Positions 24,395-38,932 of a stretch of DNA of 56,000 bases are shown one piece after another (positions within the stretch are counted from its first letter, which is position 1; the number at the start of each line of letters is the position of its first letter). The position numbers and the translations under genes were made by a program. The DNA comes from Glandiceps talaboti (taxonomy: Eukaryota; Hemichordata; Enteropneusta; Spengelidae), in contig NC_135557.1 of the NCBI RefSeq assembly GCF_964340395.1, positions 21,585,225 through 21,641,224 on the forward strand, read 5' to 3'. The notes beneath the pieces are model-generated. The model did not search any database and had not been told where the DNA came from. It saw only the letters and a program-made list of their open reading frames with translations.

Positions 24395-24525
24395 TACGCA
24401 TCCGTCCTGACTCACAGCTAGTCATCTTCTGGATGGCGTGCCACCTATTCCGGCCAGCAACTGTATTGTACAGGAGTGAAAGTGGTTGTCCCACCAGGTT
24501 CTTGACCCAGTCTATCCATTTAAGT
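24391..24525 (-). mobile_element. LINE C-terminal tail fragment
   Basis: The minus strand has an open frame beginning KWIDWVKNLVGQPLSLLYNT and continuing VAGRNRWHAIQKM. This resembles the final W-x-D ... D/N-R-x-R-W-R block found at the C-terminus of many LINE reverse transcriptases. Short, truncated, no catalytic part. Confidence 0.5.
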
Positions 24526-25327
24526 CAATAGTACCTCACACTATTCCCACAGGAGTATTGTAATAATTTGATGAAGTGAGCTCAACCAATGAACTGGAAT
24601 CAGAGTGTAGATGCACAGTTTACCAGTTAACGCCCGTTTCATGTCAGTACTCTTTTTGATATACCATGTACTAGAAAACAATAAGAAACTACACATTCTA
24701 CATGCTACACGTCTTGCTACAGTTTGTCATTTAAACACACTGCAATTAGACGTAGACAAGCGGGCGCTAATGCTTTAATTTTTTAAGTTTTGGTGTCTAC
24801 ATTATGGCACGTTACAGTTAATTTCTTTTAGACAAAATATCGAAACTGTATTCATTCAGTCTTACTATTTTTAAGTTTAGCATGTGCGGTTTCCAGTGTA
24901 GTTGTCTGTTGGTTTCTGCGTAGTACGTGGATGTAACAAACAGACACAGTGTGCACTAAAGTAGAACGGTCTGTATCTTATTGCCTTAGTCTGTGACCAT
25001 AAACTGTTTCAAGGCATAGTTTAGGAGTCTCGTCTACAAGGAGGGCTTGCCCGCTAAGCTACTATATTGCCTTGTGTATAATTACATGCGTACGCCTTTG
25101 ACTTACAGTGGATAGTAAGCTTACTTCATTGACTGATCGACCTTGCCATTGTTTTGCTCAACAGTAAACTGCATTGACTGAACGTACCTGCCAGAATCGA
25201 GTCGGTAGATTGCAGTTTGCTGTGCGACTTTGTCAGTGTTGTATTTGGTACATAGCGTCCTTGCGTGTGACCTGGCCTGTTTTGCCCTCGGTAGACCGCA
25301 TTTGCTGATCGACATTGCCAAGTGAAC
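24526..25327. other. Upstream region of the aminopeptidase gene
   Basis: No clear TATA/initiator arrangement could be fixed. An in-frame TAG at 25292 precedes the ATG at 25328 and supports that start. The minus-strand frames at 25121-25329 are chance. Confidence 0.4.
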
Positions 25328-25977
25328 ATGTCAGATAAAAATAGAGGCGAGTATCAACTGACAATTGAGGAAAAGGAAACTAGGAAGTCGGGGTTTTATG
25401 TCAGTAAAACGGCTATTGTGATTGCCGTCTTAGCTGTATTAGCCTTGTGTGTCGGAGTGGGACTTCTGTGTTACTGTATTCCTGATCGAAGCTGCAAGAA
25501 AGGATCGGGTACAAATCTAACGGCAGTGACGTACCAAGTACCGACGGGAGAATCAGTTACACCAGTACCATTCTGGGGAGGACGTGTTCAAAGTAGTCTG
25601 CAACCAGAACATTACTCAGTTCACCTGAAAGTCTATCTGGATGAAGATGACGGCGACAAACGATTCACCTTCGATGGAAAGTCTTATGCTGAATTCAGTT
25701 TTACTGAACCAACGAATGTTGTTAAAATTCACGTGAATAAACTAGACATTGATGAAGATACGGTGATTTTATCCAAGAAAGTTGGGGGAAACCAAGAAAA
25801 GGTTGAAATAGCAAATCTAACTATGCAAGATGAGTACCAGTTCTACGTAGTTGAATGCAAAACTGACATGGAAGTAGGGGTAACATATCGACTTGCCATG
25901 GATTTTGTTGGGTATTTGGAGGATGATTTGGTGGGCTTTTATCGAAGTTCATACAAGACAAACACTGGTGAAACCAG
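25328..25977 (+). CDS. ANPEP-like: Aminopeptidase exon 1 (anchor and N-terminal domain)
   Basis: Residues 1-216 plus two bases; donor ACCAG|GTTAGT. Starts [11 protein letters not shown]. The hydrophobic run [20 protein letters not shown] forms the signal anchor. Ends in [17 protein letters not shown], the usual family block. The GTG two codons upstream is not needed as a start. Confidence 0.95.
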
Positions 25978-28900
25978 GTTAGTTGTATACCTTATTCAAA
26001 TATTACTGTGGGTGATTTTGAACATTTTGAAATCCACCTTCACATACTGAGAGACACTGTGACATTTGTTATATCTGTAAATCTTTGTGTTTCGTCACTT
26101 TTTACTTTGATGTGGATGTCTGATATTCGACAAAAAATCAGGATCCATGGAAAGGAAAACAATTTCACGTGTCTTACTATTTTTATTTTTTTAATTTTCA
26201 TTTGTTATTTGTTTGTTATTTGTTATTTGTTATTTGTTATTTGTTTGTTATTTGTTATTTGTTTGTTATTTGTTATTTGTTATTTGTTCCCTATTCTTCT
26301 TGATATGTGCCTTGAACCAAAATTAGATTTTATTCCCCAACATTTTCCTTCAGCCTAAGGGGCCTTAGTGACGGCTATTGAAAAGCCCTTAGGTCACGAG
26401 TATGTTCATGATAAACATATTTACGATTCTCACATTGCTTAAAATCTATCCATTAAAAGTCGAAATAAAATCATAGAACTATCAATGTTGATGCAGAGAG
26501 ATGTTTACTGACTAATATAACATAAGATTGGATAATACATTGATTCAAACTAGTTAAACTAAGTTGGGTAAATATATCAATATATCTGTTTTTAAATACA
26601 TTTGAGCTCTGGGGACTCAAAATATACTATCGAATAAAAAGTTGAAATACAAACTTGAAAGTTGTACCTGAAATTTTCGACTGCCCACTTTCGTCTTCAG
26701 GTGGATTTTCATTTGGAAACTAAAATTATGATTTAAAAAGAAATAGATTGTTGGATGCCTAAAATCAAACCAGAGTTTGCATTGATGGAAATGTAATTTT
26801 ATCTCACTGTTAATTGTACTTCTTGTTTCCATTTATATTTATAGTCCAATATTCGTAATTAGTTTTCATTAATAGTCCAATATTCGTAATTAGTTTACAT
26901 TGATAGTCCAATATTCGCTATTGACAGTATTTCACTGGCAGTATTTATATCTGAGGATAAATTACCCATACTAGAATTCTACATTACTCTTGAAATATAT
27001 AAATTATCACAAGCTTTGTTGTCAGCAGACGTGTATGGTTATGCATGTTATCAATACATATGTGTACATTACGTATCAGTTGGTGATAACATTACAAGAG
27101 ATGGATAGAATCAACAAGCATGCGATGTATGACTGGAAGTCCATGAATATATATTCAAGTCACGGGGAATGTTATATTGATACCCCTGTGTAGCTTTCGC
27201 TGTGTATTACCTCTTGTCTTGTAACCTATATAGTTGTCTGCATTCTCTTTAAAAACTACACACTTTCCAAGTGACAAAAGATTGCGTAGCAGTGCGTGGA
27301 ATAGTCAATGCAGTGTGTTGTGGTTAATTTGTATCTGCACGCACTTACTTCACCATGGCGAATCATATTATATTGCAACTACTGGCATTAAAATAAATTG
27401 AATTTGGGGCAATGTTCTAGGGGAGACATAAACCTTACTCATATTCAATCTCAAAAATGACGATATTGTTTATTGCACCCCTTTTCATTCTTACATTGCT
27501 GAAACATAAGTACATGTAATGATGTATTTGTCAACGTACTTTTCACATGGTATTCATTAAAATAGTTTAAAGCGAAATACAAAAAGGTTCGGGTTAGCAC
27601 CACATGGTGTGCATGTCACTGACATAGCACAATGCCTCACTATTCACGTTTTAAATAAATAACTGGTGTACTGAAAGAGGTATAGAAAACTATGTAAAAC
27701 AATCCTCTAAGATGAAAGGTTGGTTTATATAACGCAGTGGTGTGTATGACACAACGTGTTAACGTGTTGATATACGAGTATAAAGTAACACCAAGATTAC
27801 GTAGACCACAGACAGATCCACTAGGCTAAGCCTACATAGACGCAGACAGAGACATATTCACTGGCCTGTGTAGACCACAGATAGCTTCACTGGACTATGT
27901 AGAGTACAGATAGATAGATTCACTGACCTATGTAGACCACAGACAGATTTACTGACCTATGTAGATCACACACAGATTCACTGTACTGTAGACTTACAAA
28001 ACATGTTTACAAATGTACAAAATATCAATTGAAATGACAAGTTAAATGAGCCACAAAACATAATGTAGACAATTACAAAATATATGTAGACTACAGACAG
28101 ATGCAATGGCCTATGTAGAGCATAAACATATTCACTGGCCTATGTAGACTACAGACATATTCACTGGCCTATGTAGACTACAGACATATTCACTGGCCTA
28201 TGTAGACTACAGACAGATTCACTGGCCTATGTAGACTACAGACATATTCACTGGCCTATGTAGACTACAGACATATTCACTGGCTTATGTAGACTTACAG
28301 ACATATTCACTGGCTTTTGTAGACTTACAGACATATTCACTGGCCTATGTAGACTACAGACAGATTCACTGGTCTATGTAAACTACAGACATATTCGCTG
28401 GCCTATGTATAATATAGACAGATTGACTGACATATGTAGACTACAGACATATTCACTGGCCTATGTAGACTACAGACATATTCACTGGCCTATGTAGACT
28501 ACAGACATTCACTGGCCTATGTAGACTACAGACATATTCACTGGCCTATGTAGACTACAGACATTCACTGGCCTATGTAGACTACAGACAGGTTCACTGG
28601 CATATGTAGACTACATACAGATTCACTGGCTTATGTAGACTACAGACAGATTCACTGGCTTATGTAGACTACAGACAGATTCACTGGCTTATGTAGACTA
28701 CAGACATTCACTGGCCTATGTAGACTACAGACAGATTCACTGGCCTATGTAGACTACAGACAGATTCACTGGCCTATGTAGACTACAGACAGATTCACTG
28801 GCCTATGTAGACTACAGACATTCACTGGCCTATGTAGACTACAGACATTCACTGGCCTATGTAGACTACAGACATTCACTGGCCTATGTAGACTACAGAC

Positions 28901-31900
28901 ATTCACTGGCCTATGTAGACTACAGACATTCACTGGCCTATGTAGACTACAGACATTCACTGGCCTATGTAGACTACAGACAGATTCACTGGCCTATGTA
29001 GACTACAGACATTCACTGGCCTATATAGAATATAGACAGATTCACTGGCTTATGTAGACTACAGACATTCACTGGCCTATGTAGACTACAGACAGATTCA
29101 CTGGCCTATGTAGACTACAGACATTCACTGGCCTATGTAGACTACAGACAGATTCACTGGCCTATGTAGACTACAGACAGATTCACTGGCCTATGTAGAC
29201 TACAGACAGATTCACTGGCCTATGTAGACTACAGACATTCACTGGCCTATATAGAATATAGACAGATTGACTGACATGTGTACACCACAGACAGATTCAC
29301 TGGCCTATGTAGACTACAGACATATTCACTGGCCTATATAGAATATAGACAGATTCACTGGCCTATGTAGATCACAGACAGATTCACTGGCTTATGTAGA
29401 CTACAGACAGATTCACTGGCCTATATAGAATATAGACAGATTGACTGACATGTGTACACCACAGACAGATTCACTGGCCTATGTAGACTACAGACATATT
29501 CACTGGCCTATATAGAATATAGACAGATTGACTGACATGTGTACACCACAGACAGATTCACTGGCCTATGTAGACTACAGACATATTCACTGGCCTATGT
29601 AGACTACAGACATTCACTGGCCTATGTAGACTACAGACAGATTCACTGGTCTATGTAGACTACAGACAGATTCACTGGCCTATGTAGACTACAGACAGAT
29701 TCACTGGCCTATGTAGACTACAGACAGATTCACTGGCCTATGTAGACTACAGACAGATTCATTGGCCTATGTAGACTACAGACAGATTCACTGGCCTATG
29801 TAGACTACAGACAGATTCACTGGCTTATGTAGACTACAGACATATTCACTGGCCTATGTAGACTACAGACAGATTCACTGGCCTATGTAGATCACAGACA
29901 GATTCACTGGCTTATGTAGACTACAGACATTCACTGGCCTATGTAGACTACAGACAGATTCACTGGCCTATGTAGACTACAGACATTCACTGGCCTATGT
30001 AGACTACAGACAGATTCACTGGCCTATGTAGACTACAGACAGATTCACTGGCCTATGTAGACTACAGACAGATTCACTGGCCTATGTAGACTACAGACAG
30101 ATTCACTGGCCTATGTAGACTACAGACATTCACTGGCCTATATAGAATATAGACAGATTGACTGACATGTGTACACCACAGACAGATTCACTGGCCTATG
30201 TAGACTACAGACATATTCACTGGCCTATATAGAATATAGACAGATTGACTGACATGTGTACACCACAGACAGATTCACTGGCCTATGTAGACTACAGACA
30301 TATTCACTGGCCTATGTAGACTACAGACATTCACTGGCCTATGTAGACTACAGACAGATTCATTGGTCTATGTAGACTACAGACAGATTCACTGGCCTAT
30401 GTAGACTACAGACAGATTCACTGGCCTATGTAGACTACAGACAGATTCACTGGCCTATGTAGACTACAGACAGATTCATTGGCCTATGTAGACTACAGAC
30501 AGATTCACTGGCCTATGTAGACTACAGACAGATTCACTGGCTTATGTAGACTACAGACATATTCACTGGCCTATATAGACTACAGACAGATTCACTGGCC
30601 TATGTAGATCACAGACAGATTCACTGGCCTATGTAGACTACAGACAGATTCACTGGCCTATGTAGATCACAGACAGATTCACTGGCCTATGTAGACTACA
30701 GACAGATTCACTGGCCTATGTAGATCACAGACAGATTCACTGGCCTATGTAGACTACAGACAGATTCACTGGCCTATGTAGACTACAGACAGATTCACTG
30801 GCCTATGTAGATCACAGACAGATTCACTGGCCTATGTAGACTACAGACAGATTCACTGGCCTATGTAGATCACAGACAGATTCACTGGCTTATGTGGACT
30901 ACAGACAGATTCACTGGCGTATGTAGAGCACAGATGTATAGATTCACTGGCCTATGTCGACCACAAACATGTTCGCTAGCCTATGTAGAGTGCAGATAGA
31001 TAGATTCACTGGTCTATACAGACCACATATAAATGTAGATTCACTTGTCTATGTAGATGACCACAGACAGGATCACTGGACTATGTAGATCACAGGTTGA
31101 TATACTTACTGGCCTATATAGACCACAGACAGAGTCATTGGCCTATGTCGACCACAAACAGGTTCGCTAGCCTATGTAGCCTACATATACCACATATAGG
31201 TTCACTAGCTAGTCCATGTAGACTACATATAGATTCTCTGACCGGGTAGACAACACAGAATGACACTATCGTCAACATTTGAACTGCTTTCATATTTTTA
31301 TACACTTTCCTAGTAATATTATTGATATTGTGTGATAACAGATGGCTGGCTACAACTCAGTTCCAGTCTACGGATGCCAGGAAAGCATTCCCGTGTTTTG
31401 ATGAACCAGCCCTGAAAGCTACATTTGACATAGTATTGGAGCATCGTACTGACCAAGGTCGTCATGCACTCTCTAATATGCCTATTAAAGGGGAGGAGAA
31501 GAGTACTGTAAATGGCAAAGATTGGAAGAAGGTTACATATGACAGAACAGTAAAGATGTCAACCTATCTACTGGCATTTGTTGTCAGTGATCTAGTGTGT
31601 TACAGAGAACAAGCCTGTAAGAATGATTCATGCCAGGTACGGGGTAGAACTTATTTGTTGTATTTGGTTTCTGTGACCGCGAAGTGCAAAATGCACAATA
31701 TACATTGCAATTGGGACAAAATAACCAATCACTGGCCTATATGTGCATTCACTCACATGTAGCGAATAGATCCTCTCTATAAAAATGTGTCTTAACACTC
31801 GAGACACTGTACCCATTCCGCTTCTGGTACAACCGTCCTCAGAGTACCTACACATACAGCTGTATAGTTGTTTAAGACAGTGAAACTTATGATTTCGAAA

Positions 31901-33930
31901 TTATTTTACCAGATTAGTGTAGTAGATTTAGATTTAAAAAAGATAATGAATTTGTTTTCTGTGATTTTTCCCTGTCTGTTTCACAGGTTTGCAAGAAATT
32001 TAAGGTCGGCAATCAAGCTATTGAATTGATGGAGCTTAATATAATGACTGATGATGTTACCTCCTCTTTCCTATTTATAGATCAGTGTATGTGCCAGAGA
32101 TGAAATGAAGCATACAGTGTCATATGCTTTGAATATAACCAAGAAAGTTATCAATTACTACGAAGAATACTTTGGAATTGAATACCCTCTACCTAAACAA
32201 GGTAAGAAGGCATAGGTGTGTGTCTATTTATGTCCATACTGACATGAACAACACATGCATTTTTAAAATGTACATCACTAGATAGGCCTGAGCATGTATA
32301 TTCCATAAATAATTTGTCTACGATCGAGATTTTAAGTCATGACATTCTTTGTGTTTTCAGATCAAGCTGCAGTGCCAGACTTTGCCGCTGGTGCCATGGA
32401 AAACTGGGGTCTCATCCTTTATCGCGAGACCTATTTTCTATTTGACCCTCAAGTGTCGTCTGCTAAGAATAAACAAAAAGTTGCTATCGCCACCGCTCAT
32501 GAACTGGCACATCAGGTAAGGAATAATTACCCAACAACACTTCTTTAAGATTAAATGGGGACTTCTCCACTGTATATAGCTATGCCTGAACTTACCTCAC
32601 CTGAACTCAACTCACCTCACCACACCCAAGCAACATTTACAGCACATCACAACAAAACACATCAATTCTGCGCAACCAATATACCTCAAGTAATAAGTAC
32701 TTCACACCATTTCAAATCATGACTTTTTCAAAACACAGCTGTTGTATTACTCATGATGTAGCCATACTGAATATCAGTAGACAACTAGTTTCAAATTACA
32801 AATGGAAAGGAGGGAGCTTGCGCTTATCTAATTTGTGGTTTCATTGTACATCTTTACATCTTAAATCCAGTGGTTTGGTAACTTGATGTCTCCAGCGTGG
32901 TGGGATGATCTGTGGTTGAATGAAGGATTTGCCAGCTACTTGATGTACATCGGTGACCATCATGCTGAACCTGATTGGAGAATGGTAAGTACTCAGCAAA
33001 TAGAGTAATAATGCCTGATTCCAAAATGGTAAGGCCTGATTGAAGAATGGTAAGTACTTGACAAATGTGATGATAAAGCCTGATTGGAGAATGGTAAGCG
33101 TTAGATAAGTAGGATGATAATGCCTGATTGGAGAATGGTAAGTGTTAGACAAGTAAGATGATAAGGCCTGATTGGAGAATGGTAAGTGTTAGACAAGTGG
33201 GATGATAAGGCATGTTTGGAGAATAGTATATACTTGACAAATAGGGTGACAAAGCTTGGTTGGAGAAAGGTAAGTGTTGAACAAATATGATGGTAATGCC
33301 TGTTTGGAGAATGGTAAGTACTTGACAAATAGGGTGACAAGGCCTGATTGGAGAATAGTAAGTGTTGAACAAAAAGGATGATAAGGCCTTGTCAAGGACT
33401 TTGGTTAGAGTAGCGGTACAAATGACTTTGAAAACTGTGCATATTGATTGAAAGATGTGCTCACGTATAATGACACTAGAACGTTATATGCTCAAGTTAT
33501 AAAGATCCAAGATTTGGTATTTAGATAGCGAAATGATATTTAGTTCATTATAACACATTTGTTAATTTGATAGCTTGTTTGTATAATATTTGTATTATTG
33601 TGATATAACTTATGACTTTGTTCATTTTCTTTCTAGCTGGAGCAGTTTGTGAACGATGAAGTGCATGAAGTCTTTGAATTGGACGGTCTTGGATCATCAC
33701 ATCCCGTACTTGTTGACGTAGGCAAACCTGATGAAATCACCGAAATATTTGATACCATCTCTTATAGTAAGGTTAGTGACGTAAAAACAATCTTTTTGAC
33801 TTCTGACCACTATACTTTTGAATTTTGACGTCGGCATAACTGGGAAGACCAACTTGTATTGCCATGATTTTGGCAATTGTAGTTGTGGTAGTAGTAGTAG
33901 TAGTAGTAGTAGCAGTAGTATTAGTAGTTA

Positions 33931-34009
<79 letters not shown>

Positions 34010-37000
34010 GTCGGTGATAGCACGAGCAGTGCTGGTGAAGGTCGTTGATGACAATGGTGTAGGATGAATGTCATTTTTATAGTACTGTTTTGGGTCACTA
34101 TGATAATAATCTGAACGTGATTGCCATTAGCAGTGTTTTCACAAATAGTAGTTATACTGATGTTATACTGACAGTTAGGAGTACGATAATTCAATGTTTT
34201 CATGTGGTATCCATATATTGCCTGGTATCCAATATACTGAATCAATACTAATCTCACGTTTTGCAGGGAGCTGCTATCATCAGAATGATGAATTATATCT
34301 TGGGTGAAGATACTTTCAGAGAAGGTTTAACGTTATTTCTAACTGAACAGTCTTACAAAGCAGCCACTTCAGACGATCTGTGGGATGCACTACAAAGGGT
34401 GAGGTTTTATGCATCACATGTGTTAATAAGTGGGAATCAGGGAGATGCACTGACCAGATAAATAAACTGGTGACTGAACATAAATGAAATGGCAATGCAT
34501 CTGGTAGTTTGTTTTATCAAAATGACGAAGTCCATAGCTTGGAACAAATTTTTATTAATAATAGTCAGTGGACATAATCCACACTAAAACGTATTTAGAA
34601 GCAAGTCACATTCAACTCAGTGTGCTAGAGGCATTCTCGCAAACCAAAGCTGTTATTTGCATAAAAGGCTGAGATGTATTTTTAATAACCAGGAAATTAC
34701 GCCATGCTATCATTATATAAGGATACAAATTTCTACCTAGATTGAAAGTATTTCACTAGTCGGAATAGCAAAAGGATATTTCAATATCAAAAACATAGGT
34801 AACATAATGTTACAGTTTTGCCCTTTCAGCTATTGAATGTAGGTCAACAACTTTGCATTGACAAAATATTTATCACGTGTGTGATAAATATTTATCACTG
34901 GAAACCTCTGGTTTATTAAAGTGTTTTTGTAACCATCTACAGGCTGATACTAATGGTAAAAGTACAAAAGTGAAGGCTGTAATGGATACATGGACACTAC
35001 AGATGGGGTATCCTGTTGTCAGTATAAAACGTACTGGAAGTAACACTGCCAAGGCTGAACAAAAACACTTCCTTATTAACCCGGATGCAAAGGTTGAAGA
35101 CAAATATGGAGATTTAGGGTGAGGATGACGTAATGAAGGAATACAGTAATATGAATATTTCTTTCTGTAGAGAAGTTAATACTTACGGTATTCTAATTAA
35201 ATGGAACAACGTATACGGTAAGGTACTGTCTCAAGAGTGTAAACATTTATTTAGTCATATATATAAATGATGCCGTGATGCATGAAAACATATTTTGCTT
35301 TGTGTATTAATCTAAGAGTGAATGTGAACTTTGACCTTGACAATCAGCTGTGCTTACTCCTAGGTATAAGTGGTACGTACCCTTGAATTTCATCACTCAA
35401 AACTCACCAAACTGGGATGATCGTCAGGACGTAATGATGGATCCAACAATAAAGAATGGTAAGTTGTCATGGCAACGAGTAGTATCCTGGCTAGCTAACA
35501 AGGAGAATGTAGTAAACCTGCATTATTTGATGATGTAGTTGTTATTAATGTAAAAGTTGCTGAATGCCAACACAACCTTGATTCTCAGCAATATAGGACC
35601 TTCTTCCAACAATAGCCTTAGCTAGACTAAAATATTTATCATTGTATTCGCTCCACACGAGCGCCCCTTACGACAGAACTTTCTACCAATCAATCAGAGT
35701 GAGCAATCGAGTGACTTCAAATGCACTACGATGGATGACGAAGCGTGACACTCTGTCTATTAACGACGTACATTCTAATGGATGACCAATTGTCTATCTT
35801 ACAGGGTCTGTAGATTTGGACCTGACTGGTGTTACTAACGATGATTGGATCCTAGCCAATGTTAACCAGTTCGGTTACTATAGGGTTAACTATGAAAATG
35901 AAAACTGGATTAAGTTAATGAACCAACTCAATGATGACCATTTGGTACGTAGGTATAACCAGTATGTATGTATGTATGTATGTATGTATGTATGTATGTA
36001 TGTATGTATGTATGTATGTATGCGTGTGCGCGCGCGTGCGTGCGTGCGTATGCATGAATGCATGAATGCATGCATTCATGTATGTATGTATGTATGTATG
36101 TATGTATGTATGTATGTATGTATGTATGTATGTGTGTGTGTATGTGTGCGTGCGTGCGTGCGCGCGCGTGCGTGCGTGCGCATGCGTGCGTGCGCGTGCG
36201 TGCGTGCATGCATGCATTCATGTATGTATGTATGTATGTATGTATGTATGTATGTGTGTGTATGTATGTGTATGTATGTATGTATGTATGTATGTATGTA
36301 TGAATGTATGTGTGTGTGTGCGTGTGTGTATGTATGTATGTATGTATGTATGTATGTATGTATGTATGTATGTATGTATGTATGTATGTCTCTGTCTGTG
36401 TCTGTCTGTGTATATGTCTGTCTCTGTCTGTAACCATGCACTTTGTATTTGGAAGATTACAGATGATTATCTATGTTATAAAACCAATTATCATATCAAT
36501 GCCACAGAGTAAAATGCAGCTATTCAAGATGCATTTTATATTTTCACAGGTAATTCCAGTTATCAGCAGATCAGGTTTAATAGACGATGCCTTCAACCTG
36601 GCTAGGTCAGGTGACATGGATCAGGTGACCGCTTTAGACCTCACTAAGTATATGATTATGGAGAAGGATTACTTACCCTGGGATTCCTTCATTAATGTTA
36701 TCATTTACATTCGGGATATGCTGAGTAGAACTGGGGCATATGGTGACTTGGAGGTAAGTCATGTGATCTCTATCTTTGATGATAGCCAAAACTTATTTTG
36801 AACATGCGTTAACCAAGAAAACACATGCAAATGTTTAAGAAGTAAAAAAACAGACAAACTTTATCAAAAAGCGAAGGTGTTAGCTCAACAATTATGTGGC
36901 ATGAATATCCACTCCATTTTTATCACCACGCCTCCTTAAATACATCAATTTTCATTTCATTATACATGTATGCTGTGATGTGTATTGTTGTAAAAGTCTG

Positions 37001-38520
37001 ATTCTGTGACTGTACACATGCCCAGTTTGGGCTAATGACTGTCGAATGTGCCGCATTAGTCTTCTAATGGCAGATATCATGTATATACACAAACTACAGG
37101 AGTACATGGTGACACAAACACAACGTTTGTATGAAGAATTAACATGGGATGACAGTGGAGAGGACCATGTCGAACAGTAAGTATTGCCGAACTCAGACAG
37201 GTTGGATAATTTGTATTGTTCATTGCCGAACTCAGACTAGTAAAAGAGAGTTGTATTGTTTATTGCCGATTGTTTCTTGCCGAACTATGACAAGTTGGAT
37301 AACTTGTATTGTTTATTGCCGAACTCAGACTAGTAAGATAGTTTGTATGATCGATTGTTTATTGCCGAACTCAAACAAGTTAAACGTATTCAAAGTATTG
37401 CCGAACTCAGGTAGGCCAAACAGTCTGTTTTTTTTTGCCGTGGTCAGTCGCCTCAAACATTATACAGATGTAGATGTATTGTTAGACAGTATCACCAAAC
37501 TCAGCAATTCTAAATATTGCACTAGTAGACTATATCATTTAGAGGGTATTGCCTAACTATGCTACTACAAGCGATATCAAATATTTGACAAACTCAACTT
37601 GTGTAGCTATACCAACAGAATGAATAGTTGCTGGTGAACAACGACTTGTAAAATTGCTGTTATAGTTCACATACTGTGTTTTACAGATGTGCCGAATTTT
37701 ACATCAAACTATATCAACATTACAATATATTTCTATCAAACTTATCTGTTTTATTGCGTTGAATAACCATGGAAAGTTTGAGTGACCACAGCTGACTTCA
37801 TATTTGCGTCATCATGAGGTTTTTTCTCTCTCTTGATAGCTTCCATCGTGAAAATATTCTCGCTACAGCGTGTCGCCATGGTAACCAGATGTGTATAGAT
37901 GAAGCGAAGCGACAGTTTAAACAATGGATGGACAACCCTTCTCAGAACAAGTAAGAATTAATGTGCTTACAACGGTCCAGTTATTAGCAATATGTTATCA
38001 TTATAGTGATGTGTTCACGATACATTCTATATATAAAGCCTCCCTGCAAGTATTAATGTTATATCAAAACTGTTGTATCGGCTTCATAGGCAAGTACATT
38101 ATGACATGTAAGAAACACAATAGATTATTGAAAGTCGGATTTCACTTCTGTTTGTCTCCGTCTACAGCATCTCTCCTAACTTAAAATCAGTTGTATACTG
38201 TAATGCTATTCTCCATGGTGGTGTTGTGGAGTGGGACTTTATGTGGAGTAGATATCAACAAGAAAGTGATTATGGAGAGAAGTCTAGACTACAAACTGGT
38301 ATGGCATGTAGTAATGAACCTTGGATTCTAAGCAGGTCAGTTTGTTAGCTATGTTATGAAGAAAGACATAAACACATAGATACAGACAGACAGACAGACA
38401 GACAGACATACAGACAGACAGACATACAGACAGACAGACAACAAGACATGTGCACATACACCCCAACATACATACATACATACATACATACATACATACA
38501 TACATACATACATACATACA

Positions 38521-38551
<31 letters not shown>

Positions 38552-38901
38552 CATACATACATGCATGCATGCATGCATGCATGCATGCATACATACATAC
38601 ATACATACATACATACATACATACATACATACATACATACATACATACATACATACACGCATAACACAATGCAAATGAATTTACACAATTTAATATAAGC
38701 ATGCATGTAACCATTTGCACCTTACCTTCAATTGCGTCTGTTCTTGTTTGAACAGATACCTGGAGTATGCAATGGATGGTGACAAGACAGACAGACATAC
38801 AGACAGACAGACAACAAGACATGTGCACATACACCCCAACATACATACATACATACATACATACATACATACATACATACATACATACATACATACATAC
38901 A

Positions 38902-38932
<31 letters not shown>

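Noticed and set aside
25121-25329. Two overlapping minus-strand frames just upstream of the aminopeptidase start
   Set aside because: They overlap each other and the promoter/5' UTR, and have no domain or splice evidence.
28766-28960. Repetitive NVCSLHRPV frame on the minus strand
   Set aside because: A 27-bp unit (a multiple of three) keeps the frame open; it is a shadow of the minisatellite.
27798-31258. Possible CRISPR array (regular repeats of about 29 bp)
   Set aside because: There are no unique spacers; units abut directly and vary by 2 bp. It is an intronic minisatellite in an animal gene.
32841-33395. Tandem peptide frames on the minus strand of intron 5
   Set aside because: They arise from the 44-bp repeat antisense to exon 5; the sense-strand origin of the repeat is clear.
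38756-38786. Treating the first copy as the true start of exon 15
   Set aside because: Only the copy at 39157 continues as protein-coding (IKKQDASRT) with the correct phase and a donor at 39297.
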